From Halomonas alimentaria (GTDB lineage: Bacteria; Pseudomonadota; Gammaproteobacteria; Pseudomonadales; Halomonadaceae), in assembly GCF_009902005.1 (NCBI RefSeq), contig NZ_WUTT01000001.1:2136227-2200226 (forward strand): DNA of 64,000 nucleotides, given 5' to 3'. The notes below the pieces were generated by a model. It saw nothing but the letters and a program-made list of their open reading frames with translations, was not told the DNA's origin and made no database searches. The translations under genes were made by a program, and so were the position numbers. Shown piece by piece: positions 55,029 to 63,834 of this stretch; the stretch's first letter is position 1, and the number at the start of each line of letters is the position of its first letter.

Positions 55029-55349
55029 ATGGGAATGGCCTGGACGCTACTGGTCCTGGCGGGGCTGCTGGAGGTGGCCTGGGCATTAGGGCTCAAGGCC
55101 TCGGAAGGTTTTACCCGGTTGTGGCCAAGCCTGTTTACCGTGACCACCATGCTGGTGAGTTTCTATCTGCTGGCCCAGGCCATGAAGGCACTGCCGGTGG
55201 GCACCGCCTATGCGGTGTGGGTGGGCATCGGGGCAGTGGGCACGGTGCTGCTCGGTATCCTGATCTACGGTGACAGCGCCTCTCCGCTGCGCCTGGCCAG
55301 CCTCGCGCTGGTGCTGGTGGGGCTGGTGGGCCTCAAGCTGGCGGGGTGA
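55029..55349 (+). CDS. gdx: SMR-family guanidinium exporter (Gdx/SugE)
   Basis: The 106-residue protein has four hydrophobic helices and the SMR glutamate in [14 protein letters not shown]. With the second ATG (55035) this glutamate is residue 13 as in SugE, but AAGGGA stands 9 bp before the first ATG, which is therefore annotated. [20 protein letters not shown] near residues 53-72 matches SugE/Gdx. It should export guanidinium against protons across the inner membrane; the riboswitch upstream supports that over a general drug-export role. Confidence 0.9.
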   Translation: MGMAWTLLVLAGLLEVAWALGLKASEGFTRLWPSLFTVTTMLVSFYLLAQAMKALPVGTAYAVWVGIGAVGTVLLGILIYGDSASPLRLASLALVLVGLVGLKLAG

Positions 55350-55363
55350 TGCTGAGTAGGGGA

Positions 55364-56068
55364 TCAGGTCAGCCCCTGATGGCGCATCGCCTCGGTGATG
55401 ATCGGCACCGGTGTCATCAGGTGTTCGCGCATCATCTCGGTGGCGCGTTCGATATCCCGGGCCAGGATTACCTCGACCAGATCGGTGTGCTCCTGGTGCT
55501 TTCGGGCCAACGCCGCCTCGGAGAGCACCGTCTCCCGCAGCCAAAGATGGCGATAGCGCTCGACCTGGTCGAACAGGCTCTCGCGGATCTGCAGCAGGTG
55601 CGGTGACTGACAGCCGCTGACGATGGCGGTGTGGAAGGCCTGGTGGCGAGTGTCCCAGACGTCGAGCAGCTCGTCGGCGGAGTTCAGCTTCATGACCTTG
55701 GAGAGGGTGTGGGCCCGGGCCAGAATCTCCGCTTCCCAGCTGTCGTCGCCACGCTCGATGGCGAGCCGGAGCAGTAGCCCCTCGATCTGGGCCCGGGCAT
55801 CGTAGAGATCGGCCAGCTCGGCCAGCGACATCGGTGCCACCCGAAAGCCGCGCTGGCTGATGGCCACCACCAGACGCTCCGCCACCAGTTGGGAGAGTGC
55901 CTCGCGCAGGGGGCCGACGCCCAGGTCGTAGCGCTCCTTCAGCCGGCTCATCAGCAGCTTCTCGCCGGGCTTGAAGACGTTGCGGATGATGTCCTTCTTC
56001 AGGCGGTGATAGGCGCTGATGCCGAGGTTCTCGCGGGTCGCCGCGTTGTCGAGAGTCGAAGAGTCCAT
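55364..56068 (-). CDS. GntR-family (FCD) transcriptional regulator
   Basis: The 234-residue protein has a winged helix-turn-helix at about residues 18-84 (LKKDIIRNVFKPGEKLLMSR and GVGPLREALSQLVAERLV) and an FCD ligand-binding domain with the metal-binding ARAQIEGLLLRLAI, DTRHQAFHTAIVSG and HQEHTDLVEVILAR histidine/aspartate residues. FCD regulators sense small organic acids. Likely targets are near-by catabolic or transport genes such as pxp or the TRAP operon, but no operator could be assigned. Similarity to the CsiR glutarate regulator is possible. It is convergent with gdx. Confidence 0.87.
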   Translation of the reverse strand: MDSSTLDNAATRENLGISAYHRLKKDIIRNVFKPGEKLLMSRLKERYDLGVGPLREALSQLVAERLVVAISQRGFRVAPMSLAELADLYDARAQIEGLLLRLAIERGDDSWEAEILARAHTLSKVMKLNSADELLDVWDTRHQAFHTAIVSGCQSPHLLQIRESLFDQVERYRHLWLRETVLSEAALARKHQEHTDLVEVILARDIERATEMMREHLMTPVPIITEAMRHQGLT

Positions 56069-56131
56069 GCTGTCGTCATTTTTTCCATGTGCCTGACATG
56101 ATAGCCGAATATCGCCACTCTCGGTAATGCC

Positions 56132-57880
56132 TCACTGGGCCAGACCCGGCTCCTCGCTGTCAGCGTCGTCTGCCGGGCTCGGCTTGAGTGCCTGCCAGGC
56201 GGCATAGGTGCTGAGAAATACTCGGCCGGTCAGGTCATCCAGGAAGTCGCTGCGCTTGAGGCGGTCCATCACCGGGCCCTTGACCTCGGCCAGGTGCAGC
56301 GTCACTTCCGCCTCCCTGAGGCGCTCGTTGATGGCGTCCAGGCTCTCCAGTGCCGAGGCATCGATCAGGTTGACCGCCGAACAGATCAGCACCACGTGGT
56401 CCAGGCCCGGCTGGCGCGCCACCATGCGCAGCACCGTGTCCTCCAGGTAACGGGCATTGGCGAAATAGAGGCTCTCGTCGATGCGCAGGAAGGCCACGCT
56501 GCTCAGGGTCTCGACCTCGTGGCGCTGGGTGCTGCGGAAGTGTTCGGTATCCGGGATGCGACCCACCACCGCGCTGTGGGGGCGGCTGGTGCGGTAGAGG
56601 AAGAGCCCGATGGAGAGCAGTACGCCGCTGATGATGCCCGCCTCGACCCCCTCTACCAGCGTCAGCAGGATGGTGACCGCCATGGCCGAGAAGTCACTGC
56701 GCGAATAACGCCAGGTCTGGCGAATCAGCGGGATGTCCACCAGGGTGAGGATCGCCACGGTGATGGTGGCGGCCAGGGTGGCGATGGGCAGGTGGTGGAG
56801 CAGCGGGGTGAACAGCAGCGTCACCAGGCCGATGCCCAGGGCAGCGAAGAGTCCGGCCAGGGGGGTCTGGGCTCCCGCCTCGTCATTGATCACGGTGCGC
56901 GATAGTCCCCCGGTCACCGGCATCCCGGCGGTGAAGGCCGCGGCCAGATTGGCACCACCCAGTCCGACCAGTTCCTGGTTGGGGGAGATGCGCTGGCGCC
57001 GCTTGGCGGCGAGCATCTGGGCCATGGAGATCGATTCCACGAAGCCCACCACACTGATCAGCAGGGCGGGAATCAGCAGGGCGCTCCACAGGGTGAGGTC
57101 CATGCTCGGCAGGGTCAGCGGCGGCAGCCCGGCAGGAATGGCGCCGACCACGGCGACGCCGCGTTCGGCGAGCCCCAACTGCCAGCTGAGCAGGGTAGTG
57201 GCGACCACCGCCAGCACCGGGCCGCTGCGCGCCACCAGGCCGGCGGTGGAGGCGGCGAGCCCCAATCGCGTCAGCAGGCGGGTGGCATAACGGCGGCTGA
57301 CGACCAGGAAGAGAAGGGTCCCCAGACCCATCGCCAGGGTGGGCCAGTGCAGCCGATGCAGCTGGCTGGCAAGGCTGGTCAGCAGGTCGAGGGCGTTGTA
57401 GCCGCTGGCCGAGATCCCCGCCAGGTGGGCCGTCTGGCTGATGGCGATCAGCACCGCGGAGGAGGAGAGGAAGCCGGCGATCACCGGGTGGCTCAGGAAG
57501 TTGGCGAAGAAGCCGAGGCGCAGCAGGCCCATGGCGACCAGCATCGCACCGGAGAGCAGCGACAGCACCAGCGCCGCCTGCAGGTAGGCGTCGCTGCCAG
57601 GCGTGGCCACATTGGAGAGCGCTGCGCCGGTCATCAGCGCGATGATCGCCACGGGGCCGATCGCTAGGGTGCGACTGGTGCCGAGCAGGGCGTAGAGCAC
57701 CGCCGGCAGCAGGCTGGCGTAGAGCCCCACCACGGCGGGCAGTCCGGCGAGCAGGGCGTAGGCCAGTGACTGGGGGATCACCATGATAGTAACGATCAGC
57801 CCCGCCAACAGGTCGGCACCCAGCAGGCGAACGTTGTAGTGAGGCAGCCAGGTCAGTACCGGCAGATAGCGCTTGAGCAT
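56132..57880 (-). CDS. SulP-family anion transporter with STAS domain
   Basis: The 582-residue protein has a membrane domain of 12-14 helices over the first 400 residues, starting with LPHYNVRLLGADLLAGLIVT and IPQSLAYALLAGLPAVVGLY near residues 11-56, and a cytoplasmic STAS domain near 440-555 (LRIDESLYFANARYLED and VILICSAVNLIDASALESLD-like text). Members carry sulfate, bicarbonate or other anions. The divergent MetY-like gene would consume sulfide made from sulfate, which makes sulfate plausible but not proven. AGGGACAGG precedes the ATG. Confidence 0.88.
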   Translation of the reverse strand: MLKRYLPVLTWLPHYNVRLLGADLLAGLIVTIMVIPQSLAYALLAGLPAVVGLYASLLPAVLYALLGTSRTLAIGPVAIIALMTGAALSNVATPGSDAYLQAALVLSLLSGAMLVAMGLLRLGFFANFLSHPVIAGFLSSSAVLIAISQTAHLAGISASGYNALDLLTSLASQLHRLHWPTLAMGLGTLLFLVVSRRYATRLLTRLGLAASTAGLVARSGPVLAVVATTLLSWQLGLAERGVAVVGAIPAGLPPLTLPSMDLTLWSALLIPALLISVVGFVESISMAQMLAAKRRQRISPNQELVGLGGANLAAAFTAGMPVTGGLSRTVINDEAGAQTPLAGLFAALGIGLVTLLFTPLLHHLPIATLAATITVAILTLVDIPLIRQTWRYSRSDFSAMAVTILLTLVEGVEAGIISGVLLSIGLFLYRTSRPHSAVVGRIPDTEHFRSTQRHEVETLSSVAFLRIDESLYFANARYLEDTVLRMVARQPGLDHVVLICSAVNLIDASALESLDAINERLREAEVTLHLAEVKGPVMDRLKRSDFLDDLTGRVFLSTYAAWQALKPSPADDADSEEPGLAQ

Positions 57881-58009
57881 CCTGTCCCTGATCGGCTTGG
57901 GGAATAAGGCGTTAGCCTAAACGATATTAGTGCTTGCGTTCAGGGTTGGTTAGCATCGGGTGAAACCGACAACACCCCACAACAGCCCCACAACACGCAA
58001 GGACACGCC

Positions 58010-59284
58010 ATGCAACGCGAAACCATCGCCCTCCATCACGGCTATGCCCCCGACGACCAGCATGCGGTGGCGGTACCGATCCACCAGACCACCTCTTTCT
58101 CCTTCGACAGCGCCCAGCATGCCGCGGACCTGTTCGACCTCAAGGTAGAGGGCAACATTTACTCGCGGATCATGAACCCCACCTGCGCGGTGCTCGAGCA
58201 GCGCGTGGCGGCGCTGGAGGGCGGCATCGCCGGCCTGGCGGTAGCCTCGGGCATGGCGGCGATCACCTACGCCATTCAGACCATCGCCGAGGCGGGGGAC
58301 AATATCGTCTCCATCAGCGAGCTCTACGGCGGCACCTACAATCTCTTCGCTCATACCCTGCCGCGCCAGGGGATCCAGGTACGTTTCGCCGACAAGGATG
58401 ATCTCGCCGGCCTCGAGGGACTGATCGACGAGCGCACCAAGGCGGTATTCTGCGAGAGTGTCGGCAACCCCTCCGGCGGCGTTGTCGACATGCAGGCCCT
58501 GGCCGAGATCGCCCATCGCCACGGTGTGCCGGTGATCGTCGACAACACCGTGCCCACGCCCTTCCTGTGGCGGCCCATCGAGCACGGCGCCGATATCGTC
58601 ATCCACTCGGCCACCAAGTATATCGGCGGCCATGGGACCACCGTGGGTGGGGTGATCGTCGATTCCGGCAAGTTCCCCTGGGCCGACAACGCCGAGCGTT
58701 TCCCGCTGCTCAACCAACCGGATGTCTCCTATCACGGTGTCTGCTATACCCGTGACCTGGGCGAGGCGGCCTTCATCGGGCGCGCCCGCGTCGTCCCGCT
58801 GCGAAACATGGGGGCGGCACTCTCCGCGCAGGCGGCATGGCAGCTGCTGCAGGGCCTCGAGACCCTGGGACTGCGCATCGAGCGCATCTGCGACAATGCC
58901 CAGCGCATCGCCGAGTACCTGCAGGGCCACGACGCCGTGACCTGGGTGCAGTATGCCGGCCTCGAGAACCACAAGGACCACGCCCTGGCGCAGAAGTACA
59001 TGGGCGGTCGCGCCTCGGGCATCCTCAGCTTCGGTATCAAGGGCGGCCGCGAAGCCGGCGCGCGCTTCTACGATGCCCTGGGGCTGGTATTGCGCCTGGT
59101 CAATATCGGCGACGCCAAGACCTGCTCGTCGATCCCGGCCGCCACCACCCACCGCCAGCTCAATGACGAGGAGCTGGTCAAGGCGGGCGTGACGCCGGAC
59201 ATGGTGCGCCTCTCCATCGGCATCGAGCATGTCGACGACATCATCGCCGACCTCGACCAGGCGCTGGCGGCGAGCCAGGCCTGA
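58010..59284 (+). CDS. metY: O-acetylhomoserine sulfhydrylase-like PLP enzyme
   Basis: The 424-residue protein belongs to the Cys/Met metabolism PLP family. YSRIMNPTCAVLEQRVAALE near residues 50-69, VASGMAAITYAI, ELYGGTYNLFAHTL near 104-117 and the lysine site HSATKYIGGHGT near 200-211 are in place. Length and the long insert after the lysine fit MetY, which makes homocysteine from O-acetylhomoserine and sulfide. Methionine gamma-lyase is a less likely alternative. It is divergent from the SulP gene (129 bp) and ends 32 bp before a repeat element. Confidence 0.87.
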   Translation: MQRETIALHHGYAPDDQHAVAVPIHQTTSFSFDSAQHAADLFDLKVEGNIYSRIMNPTCAVLEQRVAALEGGIAGLAVASGMAAITYAIQTIAEAGDNIVSISELYGGTYNLFAHTLPRQGIQVRFADKDDLAGLEGLIDERTKAVFCESVGNPSGGVVDMQALAEIAHRHGVPVIVDNTVPTPFLWRPIEHGADIVIHSATKYIGGHGTTVGGVIVDSGKFPWADNAERFPLLNQPDVSYHGVCYTRDLGEAAFIGRARVVPLRNMGAALSAQAAWQLLQGLETLGLRIERICDNAQRIAEYLQGHDAVTWVQYAGLENHKDHALAQKYMGGRASGILSFGIKGGREAGARFYDALGLVLRLVNIGDAKTCSSIPAATTHRQLNDEELVKAGVTPDMVRLSIGIEHVDDIIADLDQALAASQA

Positions 59285-59316
59285 TCTCGAGCAGGCTTAT
59301 ATCAATTGCCAAATGC

Positions 59317-59433
59317 GAGGGGCGCTGTGGATAAGCCATAGAGGAGGTCCTACGCCATGGATGGCGTCGGTAGCGCCCAGGGAGGGGTTCACAGCGCCTC
59401 CTCGAAGGCTTGTCCTTAGATCAGCCCCGAGCG
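59317..59433 (+). repeat. 117-bp hairpin repeat, copy 2
   Basis: This copy has the same length as 22428-22544 and differs at 12 positions. The hairpin is kept: GATAAGCC (59330-59337) with GGCTTGTC (59407-59414), one G-U pair, and GAGGAGG (59341-59347) with CCTCCTC (59397-59403); the inner ACGCCA/TGGCGT is also kept. It lies between the convergent metY and rarD genes, where it could act on transcript ends. Confidence 0.8.
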
Positions 59434-59440
59434 ATGGAGT

Positions 59441-60343
59441 CTATCGGACCTCACGCGGCCGGCTCTGCCATGCCGACCAGGAGTAGAGGGCCAGACCCGT
59501 CCAGATCAGCACGAAGGTGGCCAGCTGAACACCGGATAGCGGTTCGCCGAACACCAGCAGGGCGATCAGGAACTGGATGGTGGGATTGAGGTACATCAGG
59601 AAGCCCAGTGTTGCCAGGCGTAGTCGCCTGGCAGCCCCGGCGAAGGCGAGCAGCGGCAGGGCGGTGATCACTCCGCTGGCAATCAGCAGCAGGGTGGTTC
59701 TCGTGTCCCCCAGGAAGTGCGAGAGGTCGGCCTGGGTCAGCCAGCCCAGGGTGAGCAGCCCCAGCGGCAGCAGCAGCAGGGTCTCCACGAATAGCCCCGA
59801 CAGGCCATCCAGGGGCACCTGCTTGCGCAGCAGGCCGTAGGTGCCGAAGGAGAAGGCCAGCGCCAGGCTGATCCACGGCAGCTCGCCCAGCATCACCAAT
59901 TGCAGCACGATCGCCAGCGCGGCGAGGGCCACGGCCACCGCCTGCAGGCGGTGCATGGTCTCGCGCAGCACCAGCATGCCCAGGGCCACGTTGACCAGCG
60001 GGGTCATGAAGTAGCCGAGACTGGCCTGGAGCACATGGCGGGTCTCCACCGAGTAGATGTAGAGCCCCCAGTTGAGGGCGATCAGCAGGGCACAGCCCAG
60101 TACCCGCCCCAGGCGCCGCGGCTGCCCCAGGGCCTCGCGGATCGGCGCCCAGCGCCCGAGCAGGGTCACCAGGCCTACCAGAAACAGGCAGGACCATAAC
60201 ACCCGGTGGATCAGTATCTCGAAGGCGGGCACTCCCTCGAACAGCGCGAAGAACAGCGGGAAGCAGCCCCACATGGTGTAGGCAGCCAGTCCGAACATGA
60301 CACCCTGGCGGGCTTGCGTGTCGGCGGTGGGCGTGGTGGTCAT
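59441..60343 (-). CDS. rarD: RarD-type EamA transporter
   Basis: The 300-residue protein has ten hydrophobic helices and the RarD signature text: GVMFGLAAYTMWGCFPLFFA near residues 14-33, FEILIHRVLWSCLFL near 41-55, NWGLYIYSVETRHVLQASLG near 91-110 and YLNPTIQFLIALLVFGEPLS near 247-266. It is an inner-membrane permease of unknown substrate, named after a chloramphenicol-sensitive phenotype in Pseudomonas. No strong ribosome binding site stands before the ATG; a start at Met16 is possible. It is convergent with metY. Confidence 0.9.
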   Translation of the reverse strand: MTTTPTADTQARQGVMFGLAAYTMWGCFPLFFALFEGVPAFEILIHRVLWSCLFLVGLVTLLGRWAPIREALGQPRRLGRVLGCALLIALNWGLYIYSVETRHVLQASLGYFMTPLVNVALGMLVLRETMHRLQAVAVALAALAIVLQLVMLGELPWISLALAFSFGTYGLLRKQVPLDGLSGLFVETLLLLPLGLLTLGWLTQADLSHFLGDTRTTLLLIASGVITALPLLAFAGAARRLRLATLGFLMYLNPTIQFLIALLVFGEPLSGVQLATFVLIWTGLALYSWSAWQSRPREVR

Positions 60344-60472
60344 TTCTTGGCTCGTTGAGGATCAATCTGCCAACTTAGCAGCCTATTGAGCGTCATTCCA
60401 CGGCCCAGGCTGACGCTGCCGGTGCAGTGGGGTAGTCTGGGCGCCAATATCGTCACCGCAAGGGGAAGAAGG

Positions 60473-61288
60473 ATGAGCGAGCTGAGAACCACCCTGGTGC
60501 AGTGTGACCTGCGCTGGGAGGATCCGGTGGCCAACTGCCGGATGCTGGAGGAGACCCTGGGTGATCTTGGCGGCGAGCAGACCGATCTGATCGTGCTGCC
60601 GGAGATGTTCGCCACCGGCTTCACCATGAACTCCCGTGAGATGGCCGAGCCCATGGAGGAGAGCGCGACCGTGGCCTGGCTGCGCGAGCAGGCCTGGCAG
60701 CGGGGCTGCGTGGTCACCGGCAGCGTGGCGATCGTCGAGAATGGCGACTACTTCAATCGCCTGGTGTGGGCGCGGCCGGATGGCTCCTGTGCTACCTACG
60801 ACAAGCGTCACCTGTTCCGCATGGCCGGCGAGCACGAGCGCTATGCCATGGGGCACGAGCGGGTGATCGTCGAGCTCAAGGGGTTTCGCATCCTGCTCAG
60901 TGTCTGTTACGACCTGCGCTTCCCGGTGTGGCTGCGACAGCAGCCCGGCCCGGACGAGCACTTCGAGTATGACGCCCTGCTGTGCGTGGCCAACTGGCCG
61001 GCGCCGCGTCGCCACCCGTGGCGTGTCCTGCTGCAGGCCCGGGCCATCGAGAACCTGTGCCCGGTGATCGGCGTGAATCGTGTCGGGGAGGACGCCAAGG
61101 GGCTGCCTTATGCCGGGGACTCCATGCTGATCGACGCCAAGGGCGAGGCGCTGATCGACGAGCCCAAGGGCGAAGCCTTCGTCAAGACCGCCAGCCTCTC
61201 CCTGGACGAGCTGCGGGCGTTTCGCGACAAGTTTCCCGCCTGGCGCGATGCCGACCATTTCAGTCTCGCCGATGGGGTGGGCAGCTGA
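60473..61288 (+). CDS. Nitrilase-family omega-amidase (YafV-like)
   Basis: The 271-residue protein has the full nitrilase triad: Glu44 in VLPEMFATGF, Lys111 in YDKRHLFRM and Cys145 in LLSVCYDLRFP. Length and the PEMFATGFTMNS motif fit the YafV/Nit2 group, which hydrolyses 2-oxoglutaramate and 2-oxosuccinamate, side products of transamination, and so repairs metabolites. The ATG at 60473 follows AAGGGGAAGAAGG. The stop overlaps the rsuA start (TGATG), so both are made together, though their functions are unrelated. Confidence 0.88.
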   Translation: MSELRTTLVQCDLRWEDPVANCRMLEETLGDLGGEQTDLIVLPEMFATGFTMNSREMAEPMEESATVAWLREQAWQRGCVVTGSVAIVENGDYFNRLVWARPDGSCATYDKRHLFRMAGEHERYAMGHERVIVELKGFRILLSVCYDLRFPVWLRQQPGPDEHFEYDALLCVANWPAPRRHPWRVLLQARAIENLCPVIGVNRVGEDAKGLPYAGDSMLIDAKGEALIDEPKGEAFVKTASLSLDELRAFRDKFPAWRDADHFSLADGVGS

Positions 61289-61986
61289 TGCGCCTCGACC
61301 GTTTCCTGAGTGAGTCCACCGAGCTGACCCGCAGCCTGGCCAAGAAGGCGATGCACCGCGGCGAGGTCAGCGTCGACGGTGAAGTGATCAAGAACCCGGC
61401 CACCCAGGTGGACGAGACCCGCCGGGTGACCTGGAACGGCCAGCCGCTCGCCCTGGTGGGGCTGCGCTACGTGATGCTGCACAAGCCGGGCGGCGTGGAG
61501 TGCACGGCGCGCCGGACCCTCTATCCCCGGGCCATCGACCTGATCGAGCTGCCCATGCTCGAGCGCCTGCAGACGGTAGGGCGCCTGGATGTGGATACCA
61601 CCGGTCTGGTGCTGCTCACCGACGACGGCCAGTGGTCGCATCGTGTCACCTCGCCCAAGCGTCGCTGTGGCAAGGTCTACCGGGTGACCCTGGCCGACCC
61701 ACTCGAGGATAGTGCCCTCGATGACGCCATCGCCCGCTTCGCCGAGGGACTGCTGCTCGACGGCGAGGAGAAGCCTACCCGCCCGGCCGAGCTCGCCATG
61801 CGCGAGCCGACCGTCGCCGAGCTGACCCTTTTCGAGGGCAAGTACCATCAGGTGAAGCGGATGTTCGCCGCCATCGGTCATCACGTTGTGGCCCTGCATC
61901 GTGAGTCCATCGGCCCGCTGTCGCTGGGCGAGTTGGCCGAGGGCGAGTGGCGTGAGCTGAGCGAGGAGGAGGTCGCGGCCTTCTAG
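61288..61986 (+). CDS. rsuA: 16S rRNA pseudouridine(516) synthase
   Basis: The 232-residue protein has an N-terminal S4 RNA-binding domain (MRLDRFLSESTELTRSLAKK to about residue 50) and an RsuA catalytic domain with the nucleophilic aspartate in VGRLDVDTTGLVLLTDDG near residue 104, and GKYHQVKRMFAAIGH near 188-202. It makes pseudouridine 516 in 16S rRNA. The ATG overlaps the amidase stop. Its stop shares the tetranucleotide CTAG (61983-61986) with the stop of the convergent diguanylate cyclase gene. Confidence 0.93.
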   Translation: MRLDRFLSESTELTRSLAKKAMHRGEVSVDGEVIKNPATQVDETRRVTWNGQPLALVGLRYVMLHKPGGVECTARRTLYPRAIDLIELPMLERLQTVGRLDVDTTGLVLLTDDGQWSHRVTSPKRRCGKVYRVTLADPLEDSALDDAIARFAEGLLLDGEEKPTRPAELAMREPTVAELTLFEGKYHQVKRMFAAIGHHVVALHRESIGPLSLGELAEGEWRELSEEEVAAF

Positions 61987-63755
61987 CCAGCGGCGGCCGG
62001 CGGCAGTGGCTCAGCGGCGAGCGATGACCAGGTGGCGCTGCGATTGCGCCCCTGGTATTTCGCCTGGTAGAGCGCCTTGTCGGCCAGGCCCAGCAGGGCG
62101 ATGGGTTCCCGGGAGTGGCAGGGATAGGTGGCCACGCCGCAGGAGAGGGTGACCGTCGGCAGCGCCTGGTCTCCGTGGTGCAGGGTCAGCCGTCGGACCC
62201 GTTCGACCAGCTCGCCGGCCCGGGCCTCGGCGCGTTCGGTCGTGGCGCCGGGCAGCAGGGCGACGAACTCCTCGCCTCCCATGCGACACACCACGTCGGC
62301 GTCGCGGAAGTGATCCTGGAGCAGTTCGGCCACCGCCATCAGCACACTGTCCCCCGCCTCGTGACCATACTGGTCGTTGATCTGCTTGAAGTGGTCCAGG
62401 TCGATCATGATCAGCGACAGCGGCACCCCGTCGCGGTCGGCGCGACTCGCCTCGTGCTGCATCAGCTCGTCGAAGTAACGACGATTCTTGAGCCCGGTGA
62501 GCGGGTCCTCGTAGGAGAAGCCCTCGAGCTTGCGCACCAGGCAGTCGAGCTTGGCGGTGCGTTCGCGTACCTGCTCCTCGAGGTGCCGGTTGAGACGCGA
62601 CAGCTGGCGCTGGGTGCGGCGATAGTGCCACAGTGATACCCCCACGATCGCCAGCGAGAAGGCCAGCAGCCCCAGGCTGACCGGTACCTTGCGCCAGTCC
62701 AGCAGACCATGGGCCACCGCCATGTCTGCCATCAGCAGCCCCGCCATCAGCGCGAAGCTGCCGATGATCCAGCGCTGTTCGGTTTCCAGGCGCCGCAAGT
62801 GCCAGGCAGCCAGGGCCAGCATCAGCGGCAGGGTGATCGACAGCATCAGGTCGAAGGGGGGGAAGGTGCTGGCCACGGTCACCAGACCCAGCTGGCTGAG
62901 CCCCAGTGCGGCGCCGAGGTAGGCCAGATGCAGTCGCCAAAGTATGCCCATGAGGCGTTGCGGTGTTCCCGAAAGCCAGTGCGTGAGCAGCAGCCCCATC
63001 CCCACCGGCAGCGTGAAGTAGCCGGCGGCGGCCAGGCTGTCCCACAGCAGCGGTCGGTCGAGGAGCAGCTGACTGAACTGCGTCTCGGCGAGGATCATGG
63101 TGCTGGCCGCCAGCGAGAAGAGGGCCACCGCTCCCAGGCTCTGGCGCTGGGCCCCGATGAGCGCAAAGCTGCCTGCGAGCAGGGCCAGGAGCAGCGAGAA
63201 GGCGCTGATCAGCACATCGTCCCAGGCGCGATGCACGATCATCGTCAGTACATCCAGGCGATCCATGACCCTGGCCTCGCCCCACAGGCCGATATCGGTG
63301 TAGTCGGAGAAGATCCTGACGTGAAGCGTCTTGCCGGCGAAGTCCTCCGGCAACTCGATCATGTGCCAGGGCCAGCCGGCGAAGTGGCCGCGGCCCTGGT
63401 CGTCGAACTCGCCGTACTGGTAGAGCGGCTCCCCGTCCAGGAAGAACTGGGCGATCAGGTCGATGCTGTAGATGTAGATCACCGGGTCACGCCACTCCCC
63501 TTCGGGAAGCACCGTGCGCAACCACAGGTGCTCCTGACCGGCACGGCCGGGGGGATTGGACGGGAAGTCGATGGCATGCCATTCGCCGCTGCCGGCGTCA
63601 TCGAGCCAGGCGGGGGTGCCGGAGGCATCCCGGGGAGAGTCTCCCCAGCGCCACTCCCAGCCGGTCAAGTCCCTGGGCGGCGCCGTGGCAGCAAGTAGTG
63701 CCTCGGACAGAAGCAGGCTCAGCAGAACGCTGACAGCAAGAATCAAGGGGCGCAT
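61983..63755 (-). CDS. Membrane diguanylate cyclase (7TMR-DISM and GGDEF)
   Basis: The 590-residue protein has a signal-like N-terminal helix, a periplasmic sensor of about 160 residues resembling 7TMR-DISM domains, seven hydrophobic helices near residues 190-380, a short coiled coil, and a GGDEF domain near 425-580. The active site reads CRMGGEEF and an inhibitory I-site RDAD lies five residues before it. DHFKQINDQYGHEAGD is also intact, so the enzyme should make cyclic di-GMP under product control. The ATG at 63755 starts the signal; an earlier start at 63821 is unlikely. Confidence 0.9.
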   Translation of the reverse strand: MRPLILAVSVLLSLLLSEALLAATAPPRDLTGWEWRWGDSPRDASGTPAWLDDAGSGEWHAIDFPSNPPGRAGQEHLWLRTVLPEGEWRDPVIYIYSIDLIAQFFLDGEPLYQYGEFDDQGRGHFAGWPWHMIELPEDFAGKTLHVRIFSDYTDIGLWGEARVMDRLDVLTMIVHRAWDDVLISAFSLLLALLAGSFALIGAQRQSLGAVALFSLAASTMILAETQFSQLLLDRPLLWDSLAAAGYFTLPVGMGLLLTHWLSGTPQRLMGILWRLHLAYLGAALGLSQLGLVTVASTFPPFDLMLSITLPLMLALAAWHLRRLETEQRWIIGSFALMAGLLMADMAVAHGLLDWRKVPVSLGLLAFSLAIVGVSLWHYRRTQRQLSRLNRHLEEQVRERTAKLDCLVRKLEGFSYEDPLTGLKNRRYFDELMQHEASRADRDGVPLSLIMIDLDHFKQINDQYGHEAGDSVLMAVAELLQDHFRDADVVCRMGGEEFVALLPGATTERAEARAGELVERVRRLTLHHGDQALPTVTLSCGVATYPCHSREPIALLGLADKALYQAKYQGRNRSATWSSLAAEPLPPAAAG

Positions 63756-63834
63756 CGGACACCCATGGATGAAAAGGATGCGCCGAGTATAGGTCAGGGC
63801 ACGGGCCGCGGCCCTGTTCAAATGAAGGGGGCCA

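Noticed and set aside
57881..58009. SAM or other riboswitch before metY
   Set aside because: No conserved multi-stem core could be recognised in the 129-bp gap.
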